In this document: piece after piece, positions 57,096 to 64,000 of the stretch | Numbering within the stretch: position 1 is the first letter of the stretch | Layout of the letters: every line of letters starts with the position of its first letter | Source of the DNA: Chlorobiota bacterium | Lineage (GTDB): Bacteria; Bacteroidota; Ignavibacteria; OLB7 | Assembly: GCA_016788565.1 (NCBI GenBank) | Contig: JAEUSP010000101.1 | Coordinates: 1 to 64,000 of the forward strand | Direction: 5' to 3' | DNA length: 64,000 bases | Program-made: the position numbers and the translations under genes | The notes under the pieces: model-generated | Databases searched by the model: none | Seen by the model: only the letters and a program-made list of their open reading frames with translations | Told to the model about the DNA's origin: nothing

Positions 57096-58334
57096 TCACA
57101 ACCGTATTTTCCGCAACGCCTGAACCCGTTGCAGCAGTGGCGGATGATCGTAGTTTAAAAACACAAAAAAACGATGCGGGGTAAGGTTGGAAAGTGAGGT
57201 GCGGCTTAATTTTTTTAGTGCTGCAATCAGCGGTTCGCTGCTTCCGGTGGTGGTTGCGGCGTAATGGTCGGCCTCAAATTCGTTGCGGCAGGAAATCTGC
57301 TTCATCGCGATTCCCAACAGCAACTCCACCGGGGCAATCAGCATCGCAAAAAAGATCAACCCAGCATAGATTGAGGTCTGCTCCATAAAAAACGCATCGA
57401 ATAATCCACGGTTATCCAGCACCACGGAAAGAAGCAGAAAAAACGCTCCAGTATGAAGCACGCTTACCACCATCCCTTTGGTGATGTGGCGAAGTTTGTA
57501 GTGGCCGACTTCGTGGGCAACCACAGCTTCAAGCTCGGTCACGTTGTGCGATTCGAGGAGGGTGTCGAACAAAGCAATGCGGCGGTTGCGGCCAATGCCG
57601 GTGAAAAATGCGTTTGCTTTGCTGGAACGGCGCGAGCCATCAATCACAAAAATGTTGGCGAGTGGAAAACTAACTTTGCGTGCGTAGGCCATCAATCGCT
57701 CTTTTAGCTCAAGATTTTCCAGCGGCTGGAACTTCATAAATAATGGCATAATCCATGCCGGAGCAATCAGTGTCAGTATCACGGTAAACGTGGTAGCTGC
57801 CCCCCAACCGTACAGCCACGCCATCGGCCCGGCAGTGTCGAACAGGTAAATAATCCCAGCCAAAGCCGGAATGCCAATTGCCCCGCCCACCAGCAAGCCC
57901 TTCAGCCGGTCAGCAATAAAAGTGCTGGCGGTGGTGCGGTTAAAACCAAACCGTTCTTCGATAACAAAGGTGCTATAAATGGAGAATGGAAGCGAGATAA
58001 TCATTTGTGCCAGCAGCAATATCCCGATATATGCAACTCCGGTCCAAGTGGTTCCAAGCTCCCAGCCGCGCACAATGTTGTCCAAAAAATTAAAGCCCCC
58101 CGCAAACCAGAAACCCAGTATCAACAAAAAATCGAAGGTGTTGGTTATTAACCCGAACCTGGTTGTCACCCGGGTGTATTCTTGCGAGCGGCGATAGGCA
58201 TCGGCATCATAAACATCAACAAATTCTTCTGGCAGATCGGGACGCAACGCCCGCAAGTTTAGCAGGTTGGCAATAAGGCTTAATGTGTACTCTGCTACCA
58301 GTACAGATAGAATGGTAATGGCGTAGATGTTCAT
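57096..58334 (-). CDS. M48 (Ste24/HtpX-type) membrane metalloprotease
   Basis: 412 residues with about seven membrane helices. The zinc motif is HEVGH (His274, Glu275, His278) and the third ligand Glu354 lies in NEFEADHYAA, the order of M48A Ste24-like peptidases. IDGSRRSSKANAFFTGIG before the HExxH is the typical substrate-cleft segment. The family removes tripeptides in eukaryotes and takes part in membrane protein quality control in bacteria. The gene stands alone, leftward, with the SDR gene divergent. The 249-base gap before it contains an inverted pair of the CTCTGTG repeat. Confidence 0.9.
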   Translation of the reverse strand: MNIYAITILSVLVAEYTLSLIANLLNLRALRPDLPEEFVDVYDADAYRRSQEYTRVTTRFGLITNTFDFLLILGFWFAGGFNFLDNIVRGWELGTTWTGVAYIGILLLAQMIISLPFSIYSTFVIEERFGFNRTTASTFIADRLKGLLVGGAIGIPALAGIIYLFDTAGPMAWLYGWGAATTFTVILTLIAPAWIMPLFMKFQPLENLELKERLMAYARKVSFPLANIFVIDGSRRSSKANAFFTGIGRNRRIALFDTLLESHNVTELEAVVAHEVGHYKLRHITKGMVVSVLHTGAFFLLLSVVLDNRGLFDAFFMEQTSIYAGLIFFAMLIAPVELLLGIAMKQISCRNEFEADHYAATTTGSSEPLIAALKKLSRTSLSNLTPHRFFVFLNYDHPPLLQRVQALRKIRL

Positions 58335-58551
58335 GGCAGTACAGAACGTTGGTTAGAAAGGCAGGTCGGTCGGCTGCAAAAGTAACAAGAATGTGACGCG
58401 ATTCCTTGTACACTCCAATATCTGTTATTGGCCATCAAGTGCTCCCCATTGCCGTGTTGCTGCCGAAGTGCAAATTGTGGTGGCGGCAATGGATGCTGCC
58501 ATTCGATTTCCCTTCTTCTTCAGCATTGCTGAACCTTACTGCTGACCCTCG

Positions 58552-59325
58552 ATGATCCTTGATTTGAACGGCGTGCGCGCACTTGTTACCGGCGGCGCGC
58601 GCGGAATTGGACGCGCTATCAGCATGGCACTGGCCGCAAGCGGTGCGCGGGTGGCCATCAACTACCGGAACAATACCGAGGCCGCCGAGGAACTTGGCCG
58701 CAAACTTGGCGAACGCTACTTCGAGCACATGCTGCTCCGCGCCGACATCACCCAAGAACGGTTGGTTGCCACGATGCTGAAGCGGATTGAAGAATCGTGG
58801 GGCGGCTTGGACCTTCTGGTGTTGAACGCTGGGGTCTGGGTTCCGGGAACCTTCGGCGCGATGACCCTTGCCCACTGGCGCGAGACGATCAGCACAAACA
58901 TGACCGGGGCCTTCATCGTTGCCAACGACGCGCTGCGGCTGATGGCGCTGGGGGAATCTTCCGCGCCAAAGCGAATCATCTTCATCTCCTCCACAGCTGG
59001 CATCCGTGGCGAGTCGGGATACAGCCACTATGCCGCCAGCAAAGGGGGATTAATCGCCCTCACGAAATCGCTGGCGGTGGAGCTTGCTCCGTTGGGCATC
59101 AACGTTAACTGCGTTGCCCCCGGATGGATCCGCACCGACATGACCGCCGCAGCATTGGCCGAGCCTGCAACAAGAAAAAACATTCAGAAAACGATACCGC
59201 TGGGAAGGGTTGGCGAGCCGGAAGAAGTGGCCGCAGCGGTGGTGTTTTTGGCCTCGCGCCAAGCATCGTTCATCACCGGCCAAACCCTAAGCGTCAACGG
59301 CGGCGCGCTGCTGGTTGGGGGGTGA
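58552..59325 (+). CDS. Short-chain dehydrogenase/reductase (FabG-like)
   Basis: 257 residues. The Rossmann motif VTGGARGIGRAIS near the N-terminus binds NAD(P). LNAGVWVPG is the NNAG-type motif, and the active-site Ser with Tyr-x-x-x-Lys is seen as ISSTAGIRGESGYSHYAASK. The C-terminus FLASRQASFITGQTLSVNGG is characteristic of 3-oxoacyl-ACP reductase-like SDRs. The closest functional guess is a FabG paralogue or a polyol/keto reductase; without fatty-acid genes next to it I leave the substrate open. Confidence 0.9.
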   Translation: MILDLNGVRALVTGGARGIGRAISMALAASGARVAINYRNNTEAAEELGRKLGERYFEHMLLRADITQERLVATMLKRIEESWGGLDLLVLNAGVWVPGTFGAMTLAHWRETISTNMTGAFIVANDALRLMALGESSAPKRIIFISSTAGIRGESGYSHYAASKGGLIALTKSLAVELAPLGINVNCVAPGWIRTDMTAAALAEPATRKNIQKTIPLGRVGEPEEVAAAVVFLASRQASFITGQTLSVNGGALLVGG

Positions 59326-59436
59326 AACATGAAAAAGCGGACTTGAGCGTCATGGCAAGGGACGAACAACCGTACGGCTTGGGCACATTATCGGTCCTTC
59401 CCCAATCCAACAACCGAAACTCGAAGCCCAATGTAA

Positions 59437-59464
59437 GTCAGTTGTCAGTGGTCAGTGGTCAGTT
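59437..59464. repeat. Heptanucleotide repeat (GTCAGTG)
   Basis: Four units of the GTCAGTG family also seen at 50553. Confidence 0.75.
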
Positions 59465-59539
59465 GCAAATGAAGAAATTCTGCGCGAAGAAGAGAGCGAA
59501 AACTATTCTTTGACTCGATAGTCCCAATCGCCCTCAATT

Positions 59540-59605
59540 CCCGAAACCCGAAACCCGATTCCCGATTCCCGAAACCCGATTCCCGAAACCCGATTCCCGA
59601 TTCCC
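59540..59605. repeat. Heptanucleotide array (CCCGAAA/CCCGATT)
   Basis: About nine 7-base units just before trxA. The unit differs from the GAATGCC and GTCAGTG arrays but has the same length. Confidence 0.9.
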
Positions 59606-59653
59606 AACGACCTCAATAACTCATAAACATTATCCAATAGGAGACACGCCAAC

Positions 59654-59983
59654 ATGGCAAAGGAATTCACCGACGCTAACTTCCAAGAGGAAGTGCTGAA
59701 CGCAAACGAACCAGTTCTTGTTGATTTCTGGGCAGTCTGGTGCGGCCCCTGCCGCATGATCGCTCCAATCGTCGAAGAGCTTTCCACCGAATACGCCGGC
59801 AAAGTCAAAGTCGGCAAAGTAGATGTGGATGCCAACCCAGAAATTTCGATGAACTACGGCATTCGCTCAATCCCCACTCTGCTGGTTTTCAAAGGGGGAA
59901 AAGTGGTGGAGCAGATTGTTGGTGCGGTCCCCAAAGGCCACATCGTGAAAGCGTTGGAAAACCACATGGCAGTGGCGGCCTAA
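59654..59983 (+). CDS. trxA: Thioredoxin
   Basis: 109 residues, standard length. Active site WCGPC in [15 protein letters not shown], the buried Asp in VLVDFWA, and the cis-Pro in [13 protein letters not shown] are all present. AGGAG lies upstream. A cytosolic disulfide reductase. A strong terminator follows, so it is monocistronic. Confidence 0.96.
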   Translation: MAKEFTDANFQEEVLNANEPVLVDFWAVWCGPCRMIAPIVEELSTEYAGKVKVGKVDVDANPEISMNYGIRSIPTLLVFKGGKVVEQIVGAVPKGHIVKALENHMAVAA

Positions 59984-60009
59984 CCTGCGCAGCATCGCAA
60001 CCGACACAT

Positions 60010-60034
60010 CCCCGAAGAAGCTGTTTCTTCGGGG
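60010..60034 (+). terminator. Terminator after trxA
   Basis: CCCCGAAGAA-GCTGT-TTCTTCGGGG, a 10-bp stem, followed by ATGTTTTG. Confidence 0.8.
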
Positions 60035-60133
60035 ATGTTTTGTAATGGCGGAGCCACCGAACCGCAAAGGCACTACTCCACAGTTGTTGAGCAATGCCAG
60101 TCAGCCAATATCACGTCACACAAGCAACTCATC

Positions 60134-60850
60134 ATGGATATTCATAATCGGGTAGTAATCATCACCGGCGCAAGCTCTGGAATTGGCGCAGCTACGGCGC
60201 GGATGTTCGCCAACGAAGGTGCCCGCCTTGTGCTTGCAGCGCGCCGGGAAGGCGCGTTAAATCAAGTTGCAGCATCGCTTCGGCCCGGCACCGAAGCGAT
60301 TGTGATCCCAACCGATGTTGGCGATGAGGAAGCGGTGAAAAACCTTGTGGATCAAGCCCTTCAGCGATTCGGGACCATTGACGTGCTGGTGAACAACGCT
60401 GGCTACGGGGCGTTTGCGCCAATCACCGATCTGTCCGCCGAAAAGTTCGATGACATTCTTCGTGTGAACCTGCGCGGGGTGTTCCTTTGCACCAAGTATG
60501 TGCTGCCGCATTTTTACCAGAAGCAAGCAGGCTCGGTGGTGACAGTGAGTTCGTTGGCGGGGAAGCATGGGTTCAGCAACGGCGCGGCCTACTGCGCCAG
60601 CAAGTTCGGGGTGATGGGGCTGATGGAGTCGGTATTTCACGAAGCTCGCAGCCATAACGTGCGGGTCATCACGCTAACGCCTGGCTCGGTTGATACTCCA
60701 TTTTTTGATGGTGCCGGGGTTCCCGTCCCCAACCGCGACCGTATCCCGCAGGCTGATGAAATTGCCGAGGTGATACGCCTTGCGGTGGCCTTGCCAGAGC
60801 GCACGCTGATTCGGGAATTAGATATCCGCCCAACAAACCCGAAAGGGTAA
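60134..60850 (+). CDS. Short-chain dehydrogenase/reductase
   Basis: 238 residues from ATG 60134. The extension to 60035 would read through the trxA terminator. Motifs: IITGASSGIGAATARMFA (cofactor), VLVNNAGYGAFAP, and VVTVSSLAGKHGFSNGAAYC followed by ASKFG (catalytic Ser, Tyr-x-x-x-Lys). The C-terminal PGSVDTPFF is typical of classical SDRs of the serine 3-dehydrogenase/YdfG type. Paralogous to the SDR 0.8 kb upstream but only distantly similar. Substrate unknown. Confidence 0.9.
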   Translation: MDIHNRVVIITGASSGIGAATARMFANEGARLVLAARREGALNQVAASLRPGTEAIVIPTDVGDEEAVKNLVDQALQRFGTIDVLVNNAGYGAFAPITDLSAEKFDDILRVNLRGVFLCTKYVLPHFYQKQAGSVVTVSSLAGKHGFSNGAAYCASKFGVMGLMESVFHEARSHNVRVITLTPGSVDTPFFDGAGVPVPNRDRIPQADEIAEVIRLAVALPERTLIRELDIRPTNPKG

Positions 60851-60980
60851 GTGGAATTTTGGAGCAGCCCGAATGGCGCAGCAGGAAACGTGAGGTTATC
60901 AGACCAAAGAAAAAATCCGCACAAAATCATGGCTCATCTACTGTTAGTGAGTAAAGTATGATGTAAGCTACCGAACAGCG

Positions 60981-61027
60981 TCCCCGCTCATGCTGAGCCA
61001 CGTCGAAGTATGAGCGGAGCCACCGAA
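60981..61027 (+). repeat. Dispersed 49-bp hairpin element, copy 6
   Basis: Divergent copy (TCCCCGCTCATGCTGAGCC, ACGTCGAAGTATGAGC, GGAGCCACCGAAC). Both arms of the stem carry GCTCAT/ATGAGC, so pairing is kept. Confidence 0.75.
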
Positions 61028-61093
61028 CCGAGGGATTGCCGATTTCCCATTAACCGTTTTCCCCCTTCGCACGCTACTTGAGATAAGTCAATA

Positions 61094-62590
61094 TCACCGG
61101 CTCCGCTGGGAATTTTTCCGATAAAACCAATACACCGGAAGCCCAATCGCCACCAGTATCAACCCGAACAGCGATTTAATAATTGCAGGCTGGCCAGCCG
61201 CGGTAGCAATCGAATAATCGTTCAAGTCGTTGTAAATCGTCAGCCCCAGATAGAGCACAGCGAACACCACAAAAATGGCCGGAATTATTGGGAATCCAGG
61301 CACACGATACGGGCGGGGATGATCCGGCATCCGCCGCCGCAACACAAACACCCCCCACGCGCCAGCCGCGTAAAAAATCCAACTCACAAAAATCAGCATA
61401 TCGGTCAGCGTATCGAACGACCCGCTGAACAGCAGCATCACGCTCCAAAAACACTGCACCACCAGCGATGCCGCAGGGGTGTGAAATCGTGGGTGAGCAT
61501 TTCCCAAAAATCGTGGAAAAACATTTTGGCGGGCCATTGAAAAATAGACCCTTGCGCTGGCAAGAATTGTCCCGTTAGTGGTCCCGAATGTGGAAATCAT
61601 CACGGCGGCGGCAATCCATTTATCGCCACCTTCAAAAAATTTGGAGGCGACATCGGCAGCCACTAATTCCGAGCCAGCCATTTCCTGCATCGGCAGCACG
61701 TACAGGTAGGCAAGGTTGATTAAAATATAGATGGTAATGACCGTCCCCATTCCATAAATCAATCCTTGCGGAATTACCCGTTGCGGCTGGCGAATTTCGC
61801 CAGCGATGTAGGTGACGTTATTCCAGCCATCATACGCCCAGAACGCTCCATCCAATGCTTTTGCGATTGCCAGCGCGATTGCCACCGCGCCGATCCCTTG
61901 CACCGCAGTGTTGCTTGCCGCAGCGGTGAAATTTCCTGCCGAACCAACCCCTGGCATGGTAAATGCCAGAATTGCCAACGCCACAATGGCCGCTACTTTC
62001 GCCACCGTGAAAAAATTCTGGATCATTCCCCCAAACCGCACGCCGATGTAGTTGATGATTGTCAGCAAAATAATCAGCCCTGCGGCAGCCAATTTTATTC
62101 CAATATCCTTCAGCGGTTGGATTACGCCAATTCCGGGAAGGGTGAACGCAAGCGATTCGGTTGCGGGGGATAAATGGGGCAGATCAGCAAAACGGGTGAA
62201 GTATTCCGCAAACACGTAGGCGATGCTGGCAATCGAACCGGTTTGGATTACCGCAAACACTCCCCACCCGTACAGGTAGGCAAACAACGACCCGTACATT
62301 TTATCGAAATAAATGTACTGCCCTCCAGTTTCTGGGATCATCGAAGCAATTTCGGCGTTGGTGAGCGCGCCGAACAGGGTGATAATTCCGGCAAGCAACC
62401 AGACTCCAAGAAGCAATTCCGGCAAACCCAGCCCAAAGCCCACAAGGTCGTTTGCCATCACCCCAGGCTTGCGGAAAATTCCGGAGCCGATCATTGCTCC
62501 AACAATAATCATGGTGGTGGTGAACAGCCCCAACGCTGGAAGCAAATTCCGTTTGGGGGATTTATTTTGTGTGGTTGGTTCTGGTTGCAC
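61094..62590 (-). CDS. APC-superfamily amino-acid permease
   Basis: 498 residues with 12 predicted membrane helices. TTMIIVGAMIGSGIFRKPGV in helix 1 is the unwound substrate-binding signature of APC transporters. FWAYDGWNNVTYIAGEIRQP in helix 6 to loop 6 is that of the LAT-type branch. An inner-membrane transporter for neutral amino acids or related compounds; substrate not determinable from sequence. The gene is leftward and is followed on its 3' side by the dispersed repeat element. No adjacent biosynthetic genes give further hints. Confidence 0.9.
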   Translation of the reverse strand: MQPEPTTQNKSPKRNLLPALGLFTTTMIIVGAMIGSGIFRKPGVMANDLVGFGLGLPELLLGVWLLAGIITLFGALTNAEIASMIPETGGQYIYFDKMYGSLFAYLYGWGVFAVIQTGSIASIAYVFAEYFTRFADLPHLSPATESLAFTLPGIGVIQPLKDIGIKLAAAGLIILLTIINYIGVRFGGMIQNFFTVAKVAAIVALAILAFTMPGVGSAGNFTAAASNTAVQGIGAVAIALAIAKALDGAFWAYDGWNNVTYIAGEIRQPQRVIPQGLIYGMGTVITIYILINLAYLYVLPMQEMAGSELVAADVASKFFEGGDKWIAAAVMISTFGTTNGTILASARVYFSMARQNVFPRFLGNAHPRFHTPAASLVVQCFWSVMLLFSGSFDTLTDMLIFVSWIFYAAGAWGVFVLRRRMPDHPRPYRVPGFPIIPAIFVVFAVLYLGLTIYNDLNDYSIATAAGQPAIIKSLFGLILVAIGLPVYWFYRKNSQRSR

Positions 62591-62767
62591 GGTAATGCTG
62601 GATTGATATTTGCGCGGTATTCAGAATCTGCCAAATATCTAACGGGAAAATATCCAGAAAATATCTGGCAAGAGAGGGAAAGAGGGGAAGGATTGCCCGG
62701 CAACGACCACAGGTGAGAGAGAGTGCGGCGAAGCCAGCGTGGGGAAGGAGTTCGGTTGTTTCGGATG

Positions 62768-63259
62768 CTACGCAAACTGCTCCAGCACACGAGCCGGAAT
62801 CAGCCACTCCAGAGTTCCGCGCACTTGGGGGCGGAATCCGTCGGCGGCCACGGCGGCCACCGTTGCTGTTCCCATCTCGGCTACAAGCTCGCCGCGTCCG
62901 CACAGCCCCGACAGCGCTTCGCCGATTGCTGGTTGGTGGCCAACAAGCATCAGCCGTTGCGCGTCGCGGTGTTCCTGGATCAGCTGGGAAATTGTGCCGA
63001 ACGAGCCATACGGGGCAAGCCTTGCATCGGTTAGCACAGGATCAGCGATCTCCAAAATCCGCGCAACGATTTCGGCGGTTTGCTGGGCGCGGAGCAGTGG
63101 GCTTGCAATGATTCTATCCAGCCGAATCCCCAGTTGCAGCAGCCCTTTGGCAACCAGCGCCGTTTGCAGCGTCCCTTGTTCGGATAGCGGGCGTTGGCTG
63201 TCGCTTGTTCCCGGTTCCGCAGGGTTGGCGATTCCGTGGCGCATCAGATAGATCAGCAT
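62768..63259 (-). CDS. sixA: Phosphohistidine phosphatase SixA
   Basis: 163 residues. LIYLMRHGIANPA holds the RHG catalytic histidine of the histidine-phosphatase superfamily. IASPLLRAQQTAEIVARIL and LMLVGHQPAIGEALSGL supply the second Arg and second His. The length and the LVGHQP motif are those of SixA, which dephosphorylates His-containing phosphotransfer domains. It starts 34 bases after the Gln-rich gene, so the two may share a transcript. Confidence 0.88.
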   Translation of the reverse strand: MLIYLMRHGIANPAEPGTSDSQRPLSEQGTLQTALVAKGLLQLGIRLDRIIASPLLRAQQTAEIVARILEIADPVLTDARLAPYGSFGTISQLIQEHRDAQRLMLVGHQPAIGEALSGLCGRGELVAEMGTATVAAVAADGFRPQVRGTLEWLIPARVLEQFA

Positions 63260-63292
63260 GGGTAGCCCGTTGAAAAAAGTCGGTGGCGTTGT

Positions 63293-64000
63293 TTACGGTG
63301 TGGTTTTTTCCTGGCCCACATTCTTTACTTGTGGTTCGGCTGATTGCTGCGACTGCTTTTCGGAAGCCGTTGGTTGCTCAACCTTTGGGGCGTTGTCGGA
63401 AGAAATATCTTGAACCTGAGGTTGGTTCTGCGGCGTTTCTTTCGGTGCGGTTTGCTGCGCCGATTGCTGTGTTGATTGCTGTGCTGAGGGTTGCGATGAC
63501 TGTTGCGGCGTGTGCGGTTCTTGCGGCTCGATTGGTGTTTGTTTTTGGCCAATCTCATCCTGCTGCGCACGCATCAGCGCTTGGGTATCCACCACCGCTT
63601 CGGCTGGCTTGTTTTTGATGTAGCGGCGGCCATAACTGAAGTTCCGGCGCTCCCCTTCCACATCGCTGAACGCTTTCCGTTCGTCGCTCATGTAGCGGTG
63701 AACCTCCATCGCTTTTTGTGGCTGCTTTGTGGCGTTGTAGGCGTTCATCAAGATTTGCTCCACGCGGTCGCGAATCTCCTGGCGGCGTGGGCGTTCTTGG
63801 ATTTGAAGCCACGCTTTCTGCTCATACACCGGCTTGATGACCGCCAGCGCAGCCCGGGGCTGGCGTTGCGATTCGGCGCGGCCCACCACGCTTTCAATTT
63901 TTGGGTAGGGGTCGTATCGGCCCAGGTCGTCCACGTGGCTTCCTAACTTGCGGATCAGTGAGTTCACCGCGGTGTTCATCTGGTCGGGGTCGGGGATGTC
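63293..64000 (-). CDS. Gln-rich protein, N-terminus off window
   Basis: The frame is open to the right edge (codons before Met at 63979 read DIPDPDQ), so the true start may lie outside. About 235 residues are visible. The first 130 are helical and basic with repeated Arg/Gln/Glu and may be a TPR-like or DNA-associated domain (AALAVIKPVYEQKAWLQIQE). The last 90 are almost pure Gln/Ser/Pro/Thr, disordered. Function unknown. Confidence 0.6.
   Translation of the reverse strand, partial: DIPDPDQMNTAVNSLIRKLGSHVDDLGRYDPYPKIESVVGRAESQRQPRAALAVIKPVYEQKAWLQIQERPRRQEIRDRVEQILMNAYNATKQPQKAMEVHRYMSDERKAFSDVEGERRNFSYGRRYIKNKPAEAVVDTQALMRAQQDEIGQKQTPIEPQEPHTPQQSSQPSAQQSTQQSAQQTAPKETPQNQPQVQDISSDNAPKVEQPTASEKQSQQSAEPQVKNVGQEKTTP

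Overview
The window joins two different kinds of DNA. Roughly bases 1-39,200 are the right part of a tailed (siphovirus-like) phage or prophage. It contains a tape-measure gene cut by the left edge, tail, fibre and beta-helix genes, a holin, and then a long accessory and replication-type region full of small unknown genes. Roughly bases 39,200-64,000 are bacterial chromosome, with visibly higher GC. The host evidence points to the Bacteroidota/Chlorobiota group, perhaps a Kapabacteria- or Ignavibacteria-like organism: a secreted protein ends in a type IX secretion (T9SS) sorting domain, several phage promoters carry the Bacteroidota -7 box TAnnTTTG, and intergenic regions are packed with dispersed hairpins and heptanucleotide repeats. 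No integrase, terminase, capsid or cas1/cas2/Cascade gene lies in the window, so the phage is incomplete here. Its exact right boundary is unresolved, but it lies between about 39.0 and 39.85 kb.

Phage layout. 1-5934: tape measure. 6081-8038: a leftward block of small genes with a DEDDh exonuclease, set inside the rightward late genes. 8408-20075: tail, fibre and beta-helix proteins with a holin at 14137-14721. 20463-25106: four larger unknown genes plus small ones. 25173-27949: the most remarkable locus, described below. 28081-38090: early/accessory genes including a DUF932 protein, an SSB-like protein, HTH proteins, an RNA ligase and a DUF488 protein. 38096-39186: a broken TnpB gene and a structured-RNA region.

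The unusual system. A 550-residue TnpB/Cas12-like protein (25389-27041) lacks two of the three RuvC acidic residues, which are His in this copy, and so is predicted to be nuclease-dead. Its stop codon is followed at once by about 280 bases of structured, omegaRNA-like sequence and then, with no gap, by a CRISPR array of 11 repeats and 10 spacers, every spacer exactly 33 bases. A degenerate three-repeat array with the same period precedes the gene. The RNA-like segment is recognisably related to another one at 38921-39186, beside a TnpB pseudogene in the same phage. The parsimonious reading is a phage-borne, RNA-guided DNA-binding (silencing) system derived from a transposon TnpB whose single guide was replaced by, or joined to, a CRISPR array. 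The rival reading is a passive mini-array that uses a host type I-E system.

Other phage regulation. One promoter module of 33 conserved bases, exactly 17 bases of spacer and TAnnTTTG occurs three times. A 24-base leader hairpin precedes two adjacent genes. There are perfect palindromic operator-like sites, a pair of mutually exclusive hairpins upstream of a small gene, and a 54-base tRNA-like fold in a genome that also encodes an RNA ligase.

Host layout. Hypothetical gene (39853-40563), a very large secreted protein with two heparinase-II/III-like halves and a T9SS tail (40917-46271), an AT-rich island with two 89-bp MITE-like copies (46983-47861), YfhO-family membrane protein, xseA, wecB, a FIST protein followed by a PAS histidine kinase and response regulator, an M48 membrane protease, an SDR reductase, trxA, a second SDR, an APC-family amino-acid permease, sixA and a Gln-rich protein cut by the right edge.
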